Shown here piece after piece: positions 11,196 through 22,569 of a stretch of DNA of 64,000 nucleotides (position 1 is its first letter; the number at the start of each line of letters is the position of its first letter). Below the pieces are notes generated by a model. It saw only the letters and a program-made list of their open reading frames with translations. It was not told the origin of the DNA and ran no database searches. The DNA lies in NCBI RefSeq assembly GCF_041146795.1, contig NC_135173.1, positions 54,066,365 through 54,130,364 of the forward strand, in the 5' to 3' direction. Position numbers and translations under genes: made by a program. Origin of the DNA: Maylandia zebra (lineage: Eukaryota > Chordata > Actinopteri > Cichliformes > Cichlidae).

Positions 11196-14100
11196 ATATT
11201 TTAGTAAGAAACTAGGTCCAGTGTATATTTGAAAAAAGAATAATCTGGTAGTTCTTTTTTTATTTTTTTTATTTTATTTTTAAAGTGTAGAGTAGAATCA
11301 CTATAAAATTCTTAAAAGACTGCATGTGAGGCCTTTGTCAGCAGAAAAGGGTGTGAAATTAAAAAAAAAAAAAAAAAATACAGTTAAAAGTATAAAAAAT
11401 TTTGCCCTTCATATTTTCCAAAGCCCTCTAGCAAACCGAACTGGAGTCTTTGCTGGACCAATTCTAGGTCCTGAGCCTTATGTTTGACACTCCTGCTTTC
11501 GAGTTGGCAGTATTGAGTTGGGATGTGCCTAAATCCTTAAAGCTGCTCCTTCATGGCACATTATTAGCATTAGTGGTGTAGTTTTAATGAGTATGTGTGG
11601 CATCAGATGCACGTTATGGCTGAAACTTGCTCAAAGATGGTTTTAAGTAGTTAGGTAGATGTTTTAGTCCATCGACACATTTTGTGTACAGTCATGAAAC
11701 TGAGCTTAAATGAAAGCAGAGTTGAAGGTGAGTTTGGTTCCTGTAATAGCTGGTTTAGCAAGAAAACTACCCCATGTTACAAGAAGGATAGTTTGTTGTT
11801 TTTGTGACAGCAAGCAGAGGGAATATGATTCAGGGATGAGCAAGGTCTCTTTTGTAAGTATTATGTATAGTATTATGTATAGCCTCTTCCTGAGGCCGGA
11901 TTGGTAGTGCCTCTGCTCTTTTTCGGAGAAATTTCATTCAGATTATTGACAGAAGCCAGTTTTAGTGTGTCACACAGCTAGTTTGCTATCCAAAATTAGT
12001 GGTACAGTTTAGCATGGAGAATGTTATGGGAGTATGATTGTTCAGCTGCAAATGTAAAGTAGCATTTGCATGATGTGTGAACTCTGCCTGAGCACATCAT
12101 GGTTGTTAAGAATCACACTGAAAGTTTTCCAAGCCAAGGGGCACCTTGGATTTGTCTTAACAGAGGTCAGAGCTGTTATCATGTTTGTGTCTATAAAGGT
12201 TAAGCTTTACAAGTCCCAATAGATCTCATCTGGTGGATCAGACAGTTTCAGGCTTTTAATAGTTGCAAGGGGGAAAGAAAAGCTTTAAAAAAATGGTTTT
12301 GTTAGATCATCAAATCACATTTATAAACAAGCACATGCTGACTAACAAATAGCTACAGTAATCACGTCATTATTGAACTTGAGTAATCATGCACAGTGCA
12401 GCCCAAAAAAAACCTTGTTTCTGTTGAATTTTTTTTCTTCTTCTTCCCTTTTTTTCCTTGTCCATTGCCTCATTGCATCAGCGAACCTCAGGTCACGAAT
12501 GCCCTGACAGTAGGGCTGCACGATTTTGCATAAAATGAGAATCACAATTTTTTTTTTTTTTTTTGGCTTAGAATTGAGGTCACGATTCTCTCACGATTTT
12601 CTTTTCCAATCCATCCATCTTCATCCGCTTTATCCGGGGCCGGGTCGCGGGGGCAGCAGCCTAAGCAAAGAGGCCCAGACCTCCCTCTCCCCAGCCACCT
12701 CCTCCAGCTTATCCGCGGGAATACCAAGGCGTTCCCAGGCCAGCCGAGAGATATAATCTCTCCAGCGTGTCCTGGGTCTGCCCCGGGGCCTCCTCCCGGT
12801 GGGACATGCCTGGAACACCTCACCCAGGAGGCGCCCAGGGGGCATCCTTGTCAGATGCCCGAACCACCTCAGCTGGCTCCTTTCGATGTGGAGCAGCAGC
12901 TGCTCTACTCTGAGCCCCTCCCGGATGGCCGAACTTCTCACCCTATCTCTAAGGGAGAGGCCAGCCACCCTTCGGAGGAAGCTCATTTCTGCCGCTTGTA
13001 TCCGCGATCTCGTTCTTTCGGTCACTACCCACCGCTCGTGGCCATAGGTGAGGGTAGGGACGTAGATCGACCGGTAAATTGAGAGCTTCGCTTCTTTTCC
13101 AATATAAATATTTATTGCACTTATTAACTGTCAATTAACTTCGCAACAGTTGAAACTGAACATAAAAACAATAAATAATCATAAAAACAACAAATGTCTC
13201 ACGTTTTGTTGTTGCCGCAAAATGTTGTACTGCTTGAAATTCCGTCTCCACCGTTGCTCGACACTGCGTGTATAGAGCAGGTAGTGCAACAATAGAAAAA
13301 TAGTTGCGGGACGGCACTGTGTAGCGTTTGTCTAGGGTGTTGATCATTTTCCTAAATCCCTGGTTTTGCACAGTGTTGATGGGAGCCATATCTTTGGTCA
13401 GGTGATAAGTAATAGCCTCCAAAATTTCTTTGTGCCTGCGGGAGTTCGACGGGTACAGGGAAGCGCTGTATAAGGTTCCCGTTATTGATGTTTGGGTGGT
13501 TGACCGGGACGGATTTTCTCCTGTCACTTTTTCGTCATCTCTGACGTGCTCTCCGTTGTTTTTTCCCTGCTAATTTTAGCATCACACAGCACAGCTTCTG
13601 TATCACGTGGTATAAGGCTCCGCCCTTGTCATTTGTTGAACAGGAAGAGTGAGCGCTTGTTTTCATGCAGATTACGTCCCGGATAAAAATGCGGTACAGT
13701 CGTCGTTTTTTTTTTTTAAATCGTTGTCATTTGGAAATGAGATCGCACAGAAGTATGAATCGAGATCGCGATTTTCTAACGATTAATCGTGCAGCCCTAC
13801 CTGACAGTTTCTAGTAAAATTTCCTTGTAACATGTTTTTTTTCTTTTAACCCTAACTGCAAACAGATTACTTTTTTGTGATACTTGGAGAGCGCTCCCAT
13901 GGAAGCCTATAGTTTTGTGAGTTATTGTAAGGTCAAAAGACGGCTGCTTTTGTTGTTGTCAGCAGACTAGCTCTGATAAACGAACTCTTCACTACCTGCC
14001 TATCAGAGTAAGACAGATAGTGACTATCTTGCAACGAGATAAAAAAATTAAATGTTCAGATAAATAAAAATGTGCATCTACTTTGACTAATCACAGCCTG

Positions 14101-17100
14101 TGTGTTCTTTTATGTAATGTTTGTCTTGAGGCAGGTGGATGAACATTGCTTTGTCAATGGTTACTGGAGCGTTATACTTGGTGAAAGTAATTATTTCCCC
14201 AACCAGGAAAAAAAACAATGCTTAAAGGGGTGTTGAACATGATTAATTTAGCCTATGTGTTTAAAGATAGTTGTGATTATATTGCCTGACACATTCCGCT
14301 TTTGTTTCTACCTTTCACAGGGCTTTGGTTAGTAATATGCAATACACTGGCATCATAAGTAACCAGTACATACTCACTGTATTTAACCTTTTTCTCTCTT
14401 TTAGGATCATCCGTTTCATGGTTCGACACGTCAAGTATTTGCTGGGTCTTCGATTTGAAGTGAGCGGTTGGGAGCATCTGCAGACCGAGGGTCCCTATGT
14501 CGTCATCTCGAACCACCAGAGCTCCCTGGATGTTTTGGGTGAGTCTTTTAGTGCTTCTCTGAAGACGGACGTTTTTGATATTGATTTAAATGCTTTCAAA
14601 TACAGTCATACAATCAATTTCTTTTGGCATTTTAGCAAAAAATATAATTGGTGAAGCAGATAGAAAGGGCATGTGGATAAAGAGAAGGGTGTGCAGTAAA
14701 GGTCCAGCTGGCTGGGAATTGCTGGGATCCTGCTTGGGGCATTTGCACCCATGCAGGATGTCTTTACTGCTCTGTCACCAGGTAGGCCTGTTTGATGACA
14801 CACTTAAAGGTTATTTGAAACACATTCAACTCTCTACTTATAAATGGTCATAAACATCAGATTGAAACGTGTTGAAAGTTTAGCAGTGACAGCGTGTCTC
14901 ATCTGTTTCTCACTATACACCGACTTTTAATCTGAGAGGAAGAATGAAGCAAGGCAGTCATGCGGACGGCAGATTTGTCTCAGCTGTAGTTTTTGTGCTT
15001 TTAAGCCCTACAGACTCAAGAAAACAAACCAAGAGTAGGAAAAAGAGAGAATCCTCACCAGGGAAGAGTTGTTTTACAGTGAGTCCAGTTCATCCTGAGC
15101 AACTTGATACCAGATATGATGCATGCGGTCCTGAACATTTTAGCTGGAGGAGCAGCATTCCTCTGCAGTAGATGCATGAGTCCCAGATGGAAGAATTGTA
15201 CCGTTAAGTAGGGCTGGGCGATATATCGAGTTTTTTTTAAAAATATCGATATATTTTCATATGAGATATAAGATGTGACAATATCGTTTATATCGATATA
15301 GTCTATGTTACGTTATAATTATACTTGTGGAGCCGCAGGTTTGCCTCTCTTTCGTCCACTTTTGTCTCTACGCAACGTTACTCGGCCTCGCCTCTCCTGC
15401 ACTGAACACAACTCCCCCTCCCCCATAGCTTCACCTGCAGGCAATGACAAGATGAAAGCGGAAAATCTCCGTTAGCGAGTTACCGTGCGTGGGGCTGGAT
15501 GGCGTCAACGTGTTAGCGAGCTAACCGCGCTAACGAGCTAACCGCGCTAACGACATGCAGCCCAGAAGGGGCTGCACGGCCTAAAATCCTTTCCTTTTCT
15601 CAAAAATCGACAGTGCGCCTTATGTATGAATTCTGGTTGTGCTTACTGACCGCGAACCGATTTTATGTGGTACACAGCGCTCAGCAATCTGTCAAAAAAT
15701 GTTTTAATATGACTTTGGTAAAATGGTAAATGGCCTGTATTTATATAGCGCTTTGCTAAGCTATGGAGCTGCACCGCTTGATGGATTGTCAGAGGATTAC
15801 GGCTACCAGGGAGGAGCCTCGCGGAGTGATACGTACTGTGTGTGTATAAGGACCACAAATGGCACCTGTTCAGAGAGGTGGTGCAGCTGTGAAATCTGTC
15901 TCTTTGTTATTATGCTCAGCGTCTATTAGTTTACATTTTGACTGCACAATTGTGAGCTTTTTGTTATGCACAAAAACAACATTGTTTTCTTTTATTTATG
16001 GACCATGATTATTTAATATATGCTGATAATTTATTTTTGAGTAATATCTACGCTGTATGTAAATAAAAGTGCCCGTGTGACATCTGGGACACAGTGTGAC
16101 TAAGAACTCTCTTTTTGTTCTTAACTTATGGCTTTAAAAAGAAAAATCGAGATATATATCTTATATCGCCATCCAGCTAAAAAATATCGAGATATGAATT
16201 TTGGGTCATATCGCCCAGCCCTACCGTTAAGCTCCAACCATGGGAATTTTTGAATCCCACCTTAATATACGGTACATGTGACAAATCTCTACCTCATGAC
16301 CTAAAGTAGGAAAGGAAAAGCTGATATTGAGCCTCGTCGACTGATGGCTAATTTAATGTCTGCTCCAATCACACAGGCCGAGAGACCAATCAGGGCTAAA
16401 AATGTATTTACCTACTGGCTTTAGGAAGGCGCTTTTGTGTCTTGGTGAAATTGAACACAAAGAGGTTTAGGATTACTGTGATTGCGCTGGTCACTAGCAG
16501 ATTACTCTCGTCACCTGTACATTTTGTAAGATGGATGATGCCAACTTGTCTGCAAACAGTTGCCAACTATTCACCAAGCAGTTAAGAAAATTTGAATTGT
16601 AAACACAAACTGAAAATAGGAAAATGTTGTGCTTTTGGAAATGTGTTCAGTGGCCCAACTTTACTTTGGAGGCATTTTGCAGCTCCAGTTTATCGCTCTT
16701 CTTCAAGTTTTACTACCAGTCTGTGGTTAGTTCCCCGGTATCTACAGACAAGTTGGCTTCTTCATGCAAACCGCTGGCAAAACCACAAAATATGCATATT
16801 AAATAATACAAGAACGAATCTTGAATATCAGAAGAGTTCATGTCACCTGTATTCTGGTCAGCATGTAGTGATAGCTAAACTCAAGCCTGTGTGAAAGCAC
16901 AAAAGCAACCAGCTAACTGGTACAGATGTTTGCAGTTGGCTCAGTTCCTGCACATGTAGTACCAGATGCAACTTGTTTTTGTGTCAAACTTTATCCTTGG
17001 TCTCTCCTTTTGAAAGTCATATACTACTATCTAGAGCAGGGCGATATGGCCAAAAATATTTATCACGATATATATTTGAAAATTTGCGATAACGATATAA

Positions 17101-20100
17101 CCGACGATATAATTGATGCGAGACAAAATACAACTCCACAACATTACTAGCGCAAAAAGACAACCTTCCATTTATTTTCACTTAAACAAGAAGCTGGTTT
17201 TTATGTACATTAAAGCTTTATAAAAATGTAACAGTGCAAATGCAAATTCCTTGCTGAAAGTTTAACCAAAAGGCATTTCCAGTAGAAATGGGCTGACATA
17301 TCCTGAGCATAACCATGTATAATATCCACTGAAGTTAAAAAGAGGTGCTTTGCAACATTAAACTGCAGTGTGCAGTACGTATTTTTCGGACCATAAGGTG
17401 CACGGGATTATAAGGCACATTAAGCGAAACAAAGCAGTCAGATAAATCAAACTTTATTAAACTCATTCTTCTTGCTTCCTCCACTTCTGTACCATTGATT
17501 CATTAATGTTGAATTCTCTGGCAGCTGCTCTATTCCCATGTTGTTGCAGTATATTAATGACTAACCTCGTATTGTGGATGGATTATCTCAGTTGTTCTCC
17601 TGACTGAAGTTTGGTCCGTTTACAGCATCCTGCCATGCGATTGCATTTGTCTCCAACTATCAGGAACTTTAACGTTAACTTTTATAAGTGGAAAAGTGTT
17701 AGTGTTCGTCCTCCAGCTTCACTGTTTATGTTATGCTAACATAGCTGTGTCGCTAGCGATCACGTAGCACATCATTATATACCAGCTAGCCCAACTTCAG
17801 TAACCCTACAAACGTCACTGCTGTTTAGTTTCCTGTCTTCATTTATGTTGGAAGTGATAGCAGAGCTGTACGTTTGAATTTTTTCAGAAATCTCTCAGTC
17901 AGAACATGCTATATCATGCTTAGGTAACTAGCGAAACTAGCGAGCTAACTTCCGCTAGCTTCCTGCTAACTTCTAACTCCGTTAAATGTAATCAATTTTG
18001 TTTTCATGGATGCCTGGAAGTTAAACTTCATAGTTACACCTGGTAAAGCAGCAATGCTGATCGTTTTATTAAAGATGAAATAATTTAGATAGTTTTTAAC
18101 TCTCAGTGACGCTGTAGTGTTCGTTTCACCTGAATCTTACTGAGTTTAGGACCCAGATTACTCCCAGATTTAAGAGCATCTTAGTCCGACAAATACGACA
18201 ATAACAACGGCCGCTTGCATGTTCTGCAAAAAAAATGTGCTTTGTCGTGTATCTGACGGACAAACACCAAACCAGTTCCACATCACTGAAGTTGCACCAT
18301 TTTTACAAACCAATTCTGGTTCATCTGTTTCACTCAACAATCGGCCATGTGCGTATGAAAACAAAGGCACTGCGCATGCGCGTTTTACTCCCATTCTATC
18401 GCGATATTTCATTTTCCTATCGTTGCCTAACATTATACCGGTATTACCGGGAACGGTATAATATGGCCCAGCCCTACTACTATCATTATTCTATGTCACA
18501 ATGGTTATACATAACAATTCCTTTTTTTCTGGATCTAAGTAGCTACTATTTCTGAGCCGTACTCCAATTTTAACGCTCGTTCCTTTGTATGCAAACAGGA
18601 ACTGGGGAATATGTAAATAATGACAGCTACATTGTGGGTTATGCCATGCGAAAACACTTTGTGATCAGACTGCAAGATTGTCTGCGGCAGCCGTGATGGA
18701 GCCAGACTGTGATCTGGTCTCATCCTGTCACAGTTTAGTTCTTCTCAGCCAGCAAACAGTGGAGCAAGACTTTAGCTGTGCCACCATCTACAGCTTTATA
18801 GCTCAGTTCATTAAGGGAAAGTCTGCACAGGCTACTCACAACTTATTGGAACCGAATGTTAAGGCCTTCCAGGTGTATCTCACTTTACACTCCCACCTAC
18901 TTAAGCAACGGTCACCTTTTCTGGTTTGTCAGACAGGCAGTAGGCATGTTAAAACTAGGCCAATTGTTAGATTACTGCATTCCAGCTTTGTGTTGGTACA
19001 CAGTGCTTGTCAGAACAGAACAGTTTTCACAACCTCTGTTGATACAGGATCACGTGCTGTTTGCTTCTCAGCAAGCTGAATAATACAAAACCTGGTGAAG
19101 AAACAAAGCACGGGCACAGAAAGAACCTGTTACATTGGTATGGGTTTTTAAACATTCTTTACATACTGATCACTTACTGTATGAATGAAATGTAGGCCTC
19201 GCAGAACCCTGTCTGAGCTACACACTGGTCGAAAACAAAAGCATGTTGTAGAAAGGCTTCGATTCCTCTTTTATTTATTTTCTTCAGCTTGTATTGTTGA
19301 TAGTTGAGATGTCTTTTAACAGTATCTCATTCTTCCCTGTTCTAAACCTGAGTGTTGAGGGACGGTTTCTCTCCATCAGTGTGTGGGGGAGAGGGTTTTT
19401 CAGCACCGGTGAGTGATGAGGGCAGGCTCAAGGCCAGGGTAGTGATAGCAGGAGGAGAGCTAGGCGTCTAATTAGCACTGACAAAACTCAGCATGCGGTT
19501 TGTTTGGCGTCCAAGTTGCCATGCCGACTGCTTCACCCCAGCCATTAGGAGATGCTGATCCTAGAGCAGATGTTATATTAGTTTCTTCACCTTTCTGAGC
19601 TGCTTTTTCAGCTTGGTTTAAATGCATCTGCTCACCTGCTGTTTTCAGAGTAACATCTTATAAAGAGATAAGACAAAGAGGCCAAAGCATGGATGTTTTC
19701 ATCTGGTCACTGATCCTTCTCTGAATGAGCTCCAGTCAAAAGGCAGAAACATGTGATTTCAGTTTGGGTGTTATCCCCTTCTAAGAAAGCGCCACTTCAG
19801 ACATGTAGCGGTGCTACAAATATCCCATTCTGACCACTTATCAGGGTTCATATCCAGCTCTTCGTGGAGGTGGACTCTCTGCTTTGAGAGGGCGTATTTT
19901 TAAAGTCTCTATGGTATAAGTGCATTGCATTTGGGGTATTATTTAATGACTGAAAGGAAGACAATTTATTATAGTAAAAGTTCTTATTGACTCTCTGTAA
20001 CTTGTCATATTAGCAAACTTTGAAGCTACAAAGCAGTTGCTTGTAGAAAGCTGTGCGCTTAACTGCAATGTCTTTAACTTTTATTTTAATTTATTATTTT

Positions 20101-22569
20101 TATATTTTAGTTTTAAAAGTAGTTTTTGTGAAAACTGTCACCACAAGGTGTCACCGTTTCACTAGGTTGTAGTATAGCATTACATTTTTATTTTTTTATG
20201 GACATTTGAAATATGTTTAATTTTGAGAAACTGCAGTCTCTGTGCTCTTCTAGCTGCCAAAATAAGTCGGGTGAGTGTGATAGAATCATGAACTCTTTAC
20301 AAGTATTGAGCTAACATCTGGTATATCTCATTTTGGACACAGCAGATTGGACTTACTGCACCATCTTGCGGTTCAAAGTGGTATTACATGGAAGTACAGC
20401 CAAGCCCTGTTTGTACTACAGTTGTCTCTCATACACTGCACAAAGACATCTTGGAAATGGAAATGATGAGCTGTTGTTTCTTTGCCAAAACCAAAAAACC
20501 CCACTATGTACATACAGTAGCTGTGATGGTTCTAAAAGTTTCATGATCCTGACGGTTAAGTCTCGTTTTGTCTCTCAGGCTTGATGGAGATCCTACCAGA
20601 CCGCTGCACCACAATTGCTAAGAAGGAGCTGATCTATGCCGGTACAGTGGGCCTCATTTGCTGGCTGGGCGGGATCGTCTTCATCAACCGCAAGAAGACG
20701 AGCGATGCCAAAAGCGTGATGGCTGATGCCGCCAAAACCATGTTGGACGACCAGGTAACCTGCCTCCAGTTAACACAAGAAACATCTTCATCTCAAGGTT
20801 CTGTTGTAGTCTTTGTTAGAGAATGTGAGCTGGTTAAATCAACCTTGTCTTATGACTTTCACAGATTCGTCTGTGGGTATTTCCAGAGGGAACCCGTAAC
20901 CAAAATGGCGACCTGCTGCCCTTCAAAAAGGGTGCTTTCCATCTGGCAGTGCAGGCACAAGTAGGTTTATTTATTTGCTTTAAAGATCTTAAATCTTACC
21001 TTGTACGTAGAGTGAAGGAGCGTTAGAGCTCTTCTAGCTTTTTGCTTCATCCATACATGTAAACATCCTGTTTATTCTCTTTACTCTGTCAGGCTGTGAT
21101 GATTCTGTTGGTATTTCAGGAAGCTTCTGCCAGCTTAGGGTTCCCAATAGTGAGGGGGCCGATTCCAGACATGTGGGGGAGCTAGCAGACTTATGTGGGG
21201 CAAGACTAAATTATGAAATCATAATTTAGTAGAGAGCACAGCTTGCAGCCAGGTCATTTTCTATGATATTTTTTCGGCATTGTGTTTGACACAATGCTAG
21301 TGCGCTCTCACAAAGTGATTGGTGGGACAGCAGCAGACATGACCTCCAGTTCAGAATGGCTGCAGCTCAGCTGTGCAAATTTATGAGCTTTATCTCTGCG
21401 TGCATGCAGGTGGGAGGTCTCTGTTCTCCAGTTAATTCATATTTTCATAGCAACACTCGGGGTCAGAAAGGTGGGATAAATTACACATACGCAAAAAGAA
21501 AAACACTCTCGAATGAGACCTAGCCATGAAGCTACAACGGTGTGTGCATGTGTGAACCCAGATTTTGTAACTTGCAGCTGAAGATCGATATCAGTCGGGT
21601 TCAGATATGCACCAGAGTCTGCAAAAATAAAGCCCTGCTGCTCCTCGTTAGAAAACACATTAATATTTTGGTAAGAGGTTCTTACGCTTTAGAGCGCTTG
21701 CTAACGCATTCTCCAAACAGTGTTTAGTGGATGTTAACAAAAGCACTTTGTTTGCATTTGAAGTGCCGGAGTAACTCCATTTGAAATGTGTTGAATACAG
21801 TCTGTTTCATCTTTCCCTGATGGCTTTTTTCTTCTTCTTTTTTACACACTTGAGACTGTTTCTCTCTCTGCATTTGCTTCTGCTGAGTTAGGCCAGCCTT
21901 TTCATTCGTACCCGGCCGGCCAGATTGAGTGGAAACAGGACAGCCCCCAGGGGGAGCCGCGTTTGGCTCAGTCAGCCCCGCTGAAGGGCCACTCGGGGCC
22001 TTGAGACAGAGCAACTCGGCCTCTATTAGCGGGAGTGGAGGAGATGGAGAATGCTTGTGTCATGCTGAGTTTGTGTGTGTTTGAAGAAATGTGCTGCTGG
22101 TTTAATCAGGCATTTCGGCCTTTTTTTGATTGGTTTAGAAAGCATTTCCTTTTAGGGCTTCTTTTCTGTCTCTTTTCTTATTTTTGCCTTCGTTTTTTTT
22201 TTTTTTTTTTTTCTTCCAGGTACCCATCATACCTGTCGTTTTCTCCTCCTACAGCAACTTCTACCTACGGAAAGAAAAGCAGTTCAAATCAGGTAACTGT
22301 CCTCAACTTTTTAATTTGTGTTGGGTCAAATGACAATAACATTAAAACAACAGCTTGATGTTCCCCGAGACTCCTGACTCTAAAGTTTTTTGGGGTTTTT
22401 TGCCCCTGCAGGAATCATCAGATTGAAGATCCTTCCAAAGATTGAGACAAAGGGGATGACTTCAGACGATGTGGCATCCCTGTCTGACAAATCCTTTGAC
22501 CTGATGCGCGCTGCCTTCCTGGACATCTCTGACTCCATAACCCGGAGCAACGGGCCCGTAAGGCACTGA
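6728..22569 (+). CDS. agpat2: 1-acylglycerol-3-phosphate O-acyltransferase 2 (six exons)
   Basis: Coding exons 6728-6912, 14405-14538, 20579-20754, 20865-20960, 22220-22292 and 22412-22569 join in phase to 273 codons plus stop (human AGPAT2 is about 278). The enzyme acylates lysophosphatidic acid to phosphatidic acid in the ER membrane, for triglyceride and phospholipid synthesis. Visible features: an N-terminal membrane region (about 5-55); acyltransferase block I NHQSSLD (98-104, catalytic His99/Asp104, exon 2); block II around [10 protein letters not shown] (137-146); block III FPEGTR (171-176, exon 4); block [12 protein letters not shown] (198-207, exon 5). All junctions are GT-AG. The tail-to-tail egfl7/mir-126 neighbour favours agpat2 over agpat1. 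Introns 1 and 2 carry large transposon insertions; the coding sequence itself is intact. Confidence 0.93.
7655..7682. repeat. (GT)n microsatellite
   Basis: Uninterrupted GT dinucleotides in agpat2 intron 1. Confidence 0.95.
8589..10032 (+). mobile_element. hAT-like non-autonomous transposon, copy A
   Basis: Ends TAGAGCAGGGCGATATGGCC and, inverted, TAGGGCTGGGCCATATTATA. They are flanked by a perfect 8-bp duplication CTTCTGGG (8581-8588 and 10033-10040), the hAT-superfamily signature. No complete transposase is present. Internally, the minus strand near 9020-9110 encodes a short pogo/CENP-B-type helix-turn-helix fragment, so the filler derives from another transposon. Nearly identical to 17032-18476 and in the same orientation. 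Open frames at 9523-10057 fall inside it and are not genes. Confidence 0.9.
10220..10250. repeat. Poly(T) tract
   Basis: Uninterrupted run of about 20 or more T in agpat2 intron 1. A longer run follows at about 11163-11193. Confidence 0.8.
12611..13091 (-). mobile_element. RTE/Rex-type LINE 3' fragment nested in the hAT element
   Basis: Bounded by a 12-bp duplication TTCTTTTCCAAT (12599-12610 and 13092-13103). Read on the minus strand, it encodes the C-terminal part of a non-LTR reverse transcriptase polyprotein, with the motif [15 protein letters not shown] followed by [14 protein letters not shown]. It ends in a GATG-rich tail, typical of 5'-truncated fish RTE/Rex3-like insertions. The family assignment is from memory. 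Confidence 0.85.
13135..13527 (-). pseudogene. hAT (ZBED-type) transposase fragment
   Basis: A minus-strand open segment contains an [24 protein letters not shown] stretch followed by [11 protein letters not shown] and a PSRNYF motif. This is the conserved region just after the BED finger in hAT transposases. The catalytic domain and the C-terminal dimerisation domain are missing, so it is a relic within the deleted element. Confidence 0.75.
15209..16223 (+). mobile_element. hAT-like non-autonomous element
   Basis: Ends TAGGGCTGGGCGATATATCG and, inverted, TAGGGCTGGGCGATATGACC. They are flanked by the 8-bp duplication CCGTTAAG (15201-15208 and 16224-16231). Subterminal ATATCGATAT-type palindromes lie at both ends. 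Near 15500-15560 there is a short tandem of GCTAACGAGCTAACCGC units. No transposase was found. The terminal motif matches those of the elements at 8589, 17032 and 47897, so these belong to one related group. Confidence 0.9.
17032..18476 (+). mobile_element. hAT-like non-autonomous transposon, copy B
   Basis: Near-identical, direct-orientation copy of 8589-10032, with its own 8-bp duplication CTACTATC (17024-17031 and 18477-18484). The separate duplication shows an independent insertion and not a segmental duplication. The pogo-like helix-turn-helix fragment is retained near 17475-17560 on the minus strand. Divergence from copy A is greatest around 18060-18170. Confidence 0.92.
20961..22219 (+). 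other. agpat2: agpat2 intron 4
   Basis: A 1.26-kb intron with donor GTAGGT and a poly(T) run directly before acceptor TTCTTCCAG. No other feature was supported. Confidence 0.8.

Larger units (their letters stand above)
12511..13799 (-). mobile_element. Deleted hAT transposon with nested LINE
   Basis: Ends TAGGGCTGCACGAT and ATCGTGCAGCCCTA are flanked by the 8-bp duplication CCTGACAG (12503-12510 and 13800-13807). A transposase remnant lies on the minus strand at 13135-13527. A LINE fragment (12611-13091) is inserted within it. This was once an autonomous ZBED-like hAT element, now internally deleted. Confidence 0.92.
6913..14404 (+). other. agpat2: agpat2 intron 1
   Basis: A 7.5-kb intron from donor GTGAGT to acceptor TTTTAG. 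It holds a GT microsatellite near 7.65 kb, a 1.44-kb hAT-like element (8589-10032), poly(T) tracts near 10.23 and 11.16 kb, and a hAT element with a nested LINE (12511-13799). No other gene was seen. Confidence 0.85.
14539..20578 (+). other. agpat2: agpat2 intron 2
   Basis: A 6.0-kb intron with donor GTGAGT and acceptor TCTCTCAG. It holds two hAT-like elements (15209-16223 and 17032-18476). An open frame at 18678-19079 shows no recognisable domain and was not called. Confidence 0.85.

Noticed and set aside
12799..13082. Plus-strand frames across the LINE
   Set aside because: Antisense to the recognisable LINE polyprotein fragment.
18678..19079. 133-codon plus-strand frame in agpat2 intron 2
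   Set aside because: No domain, no splice signals and no conservation clue. Retained only as a note.
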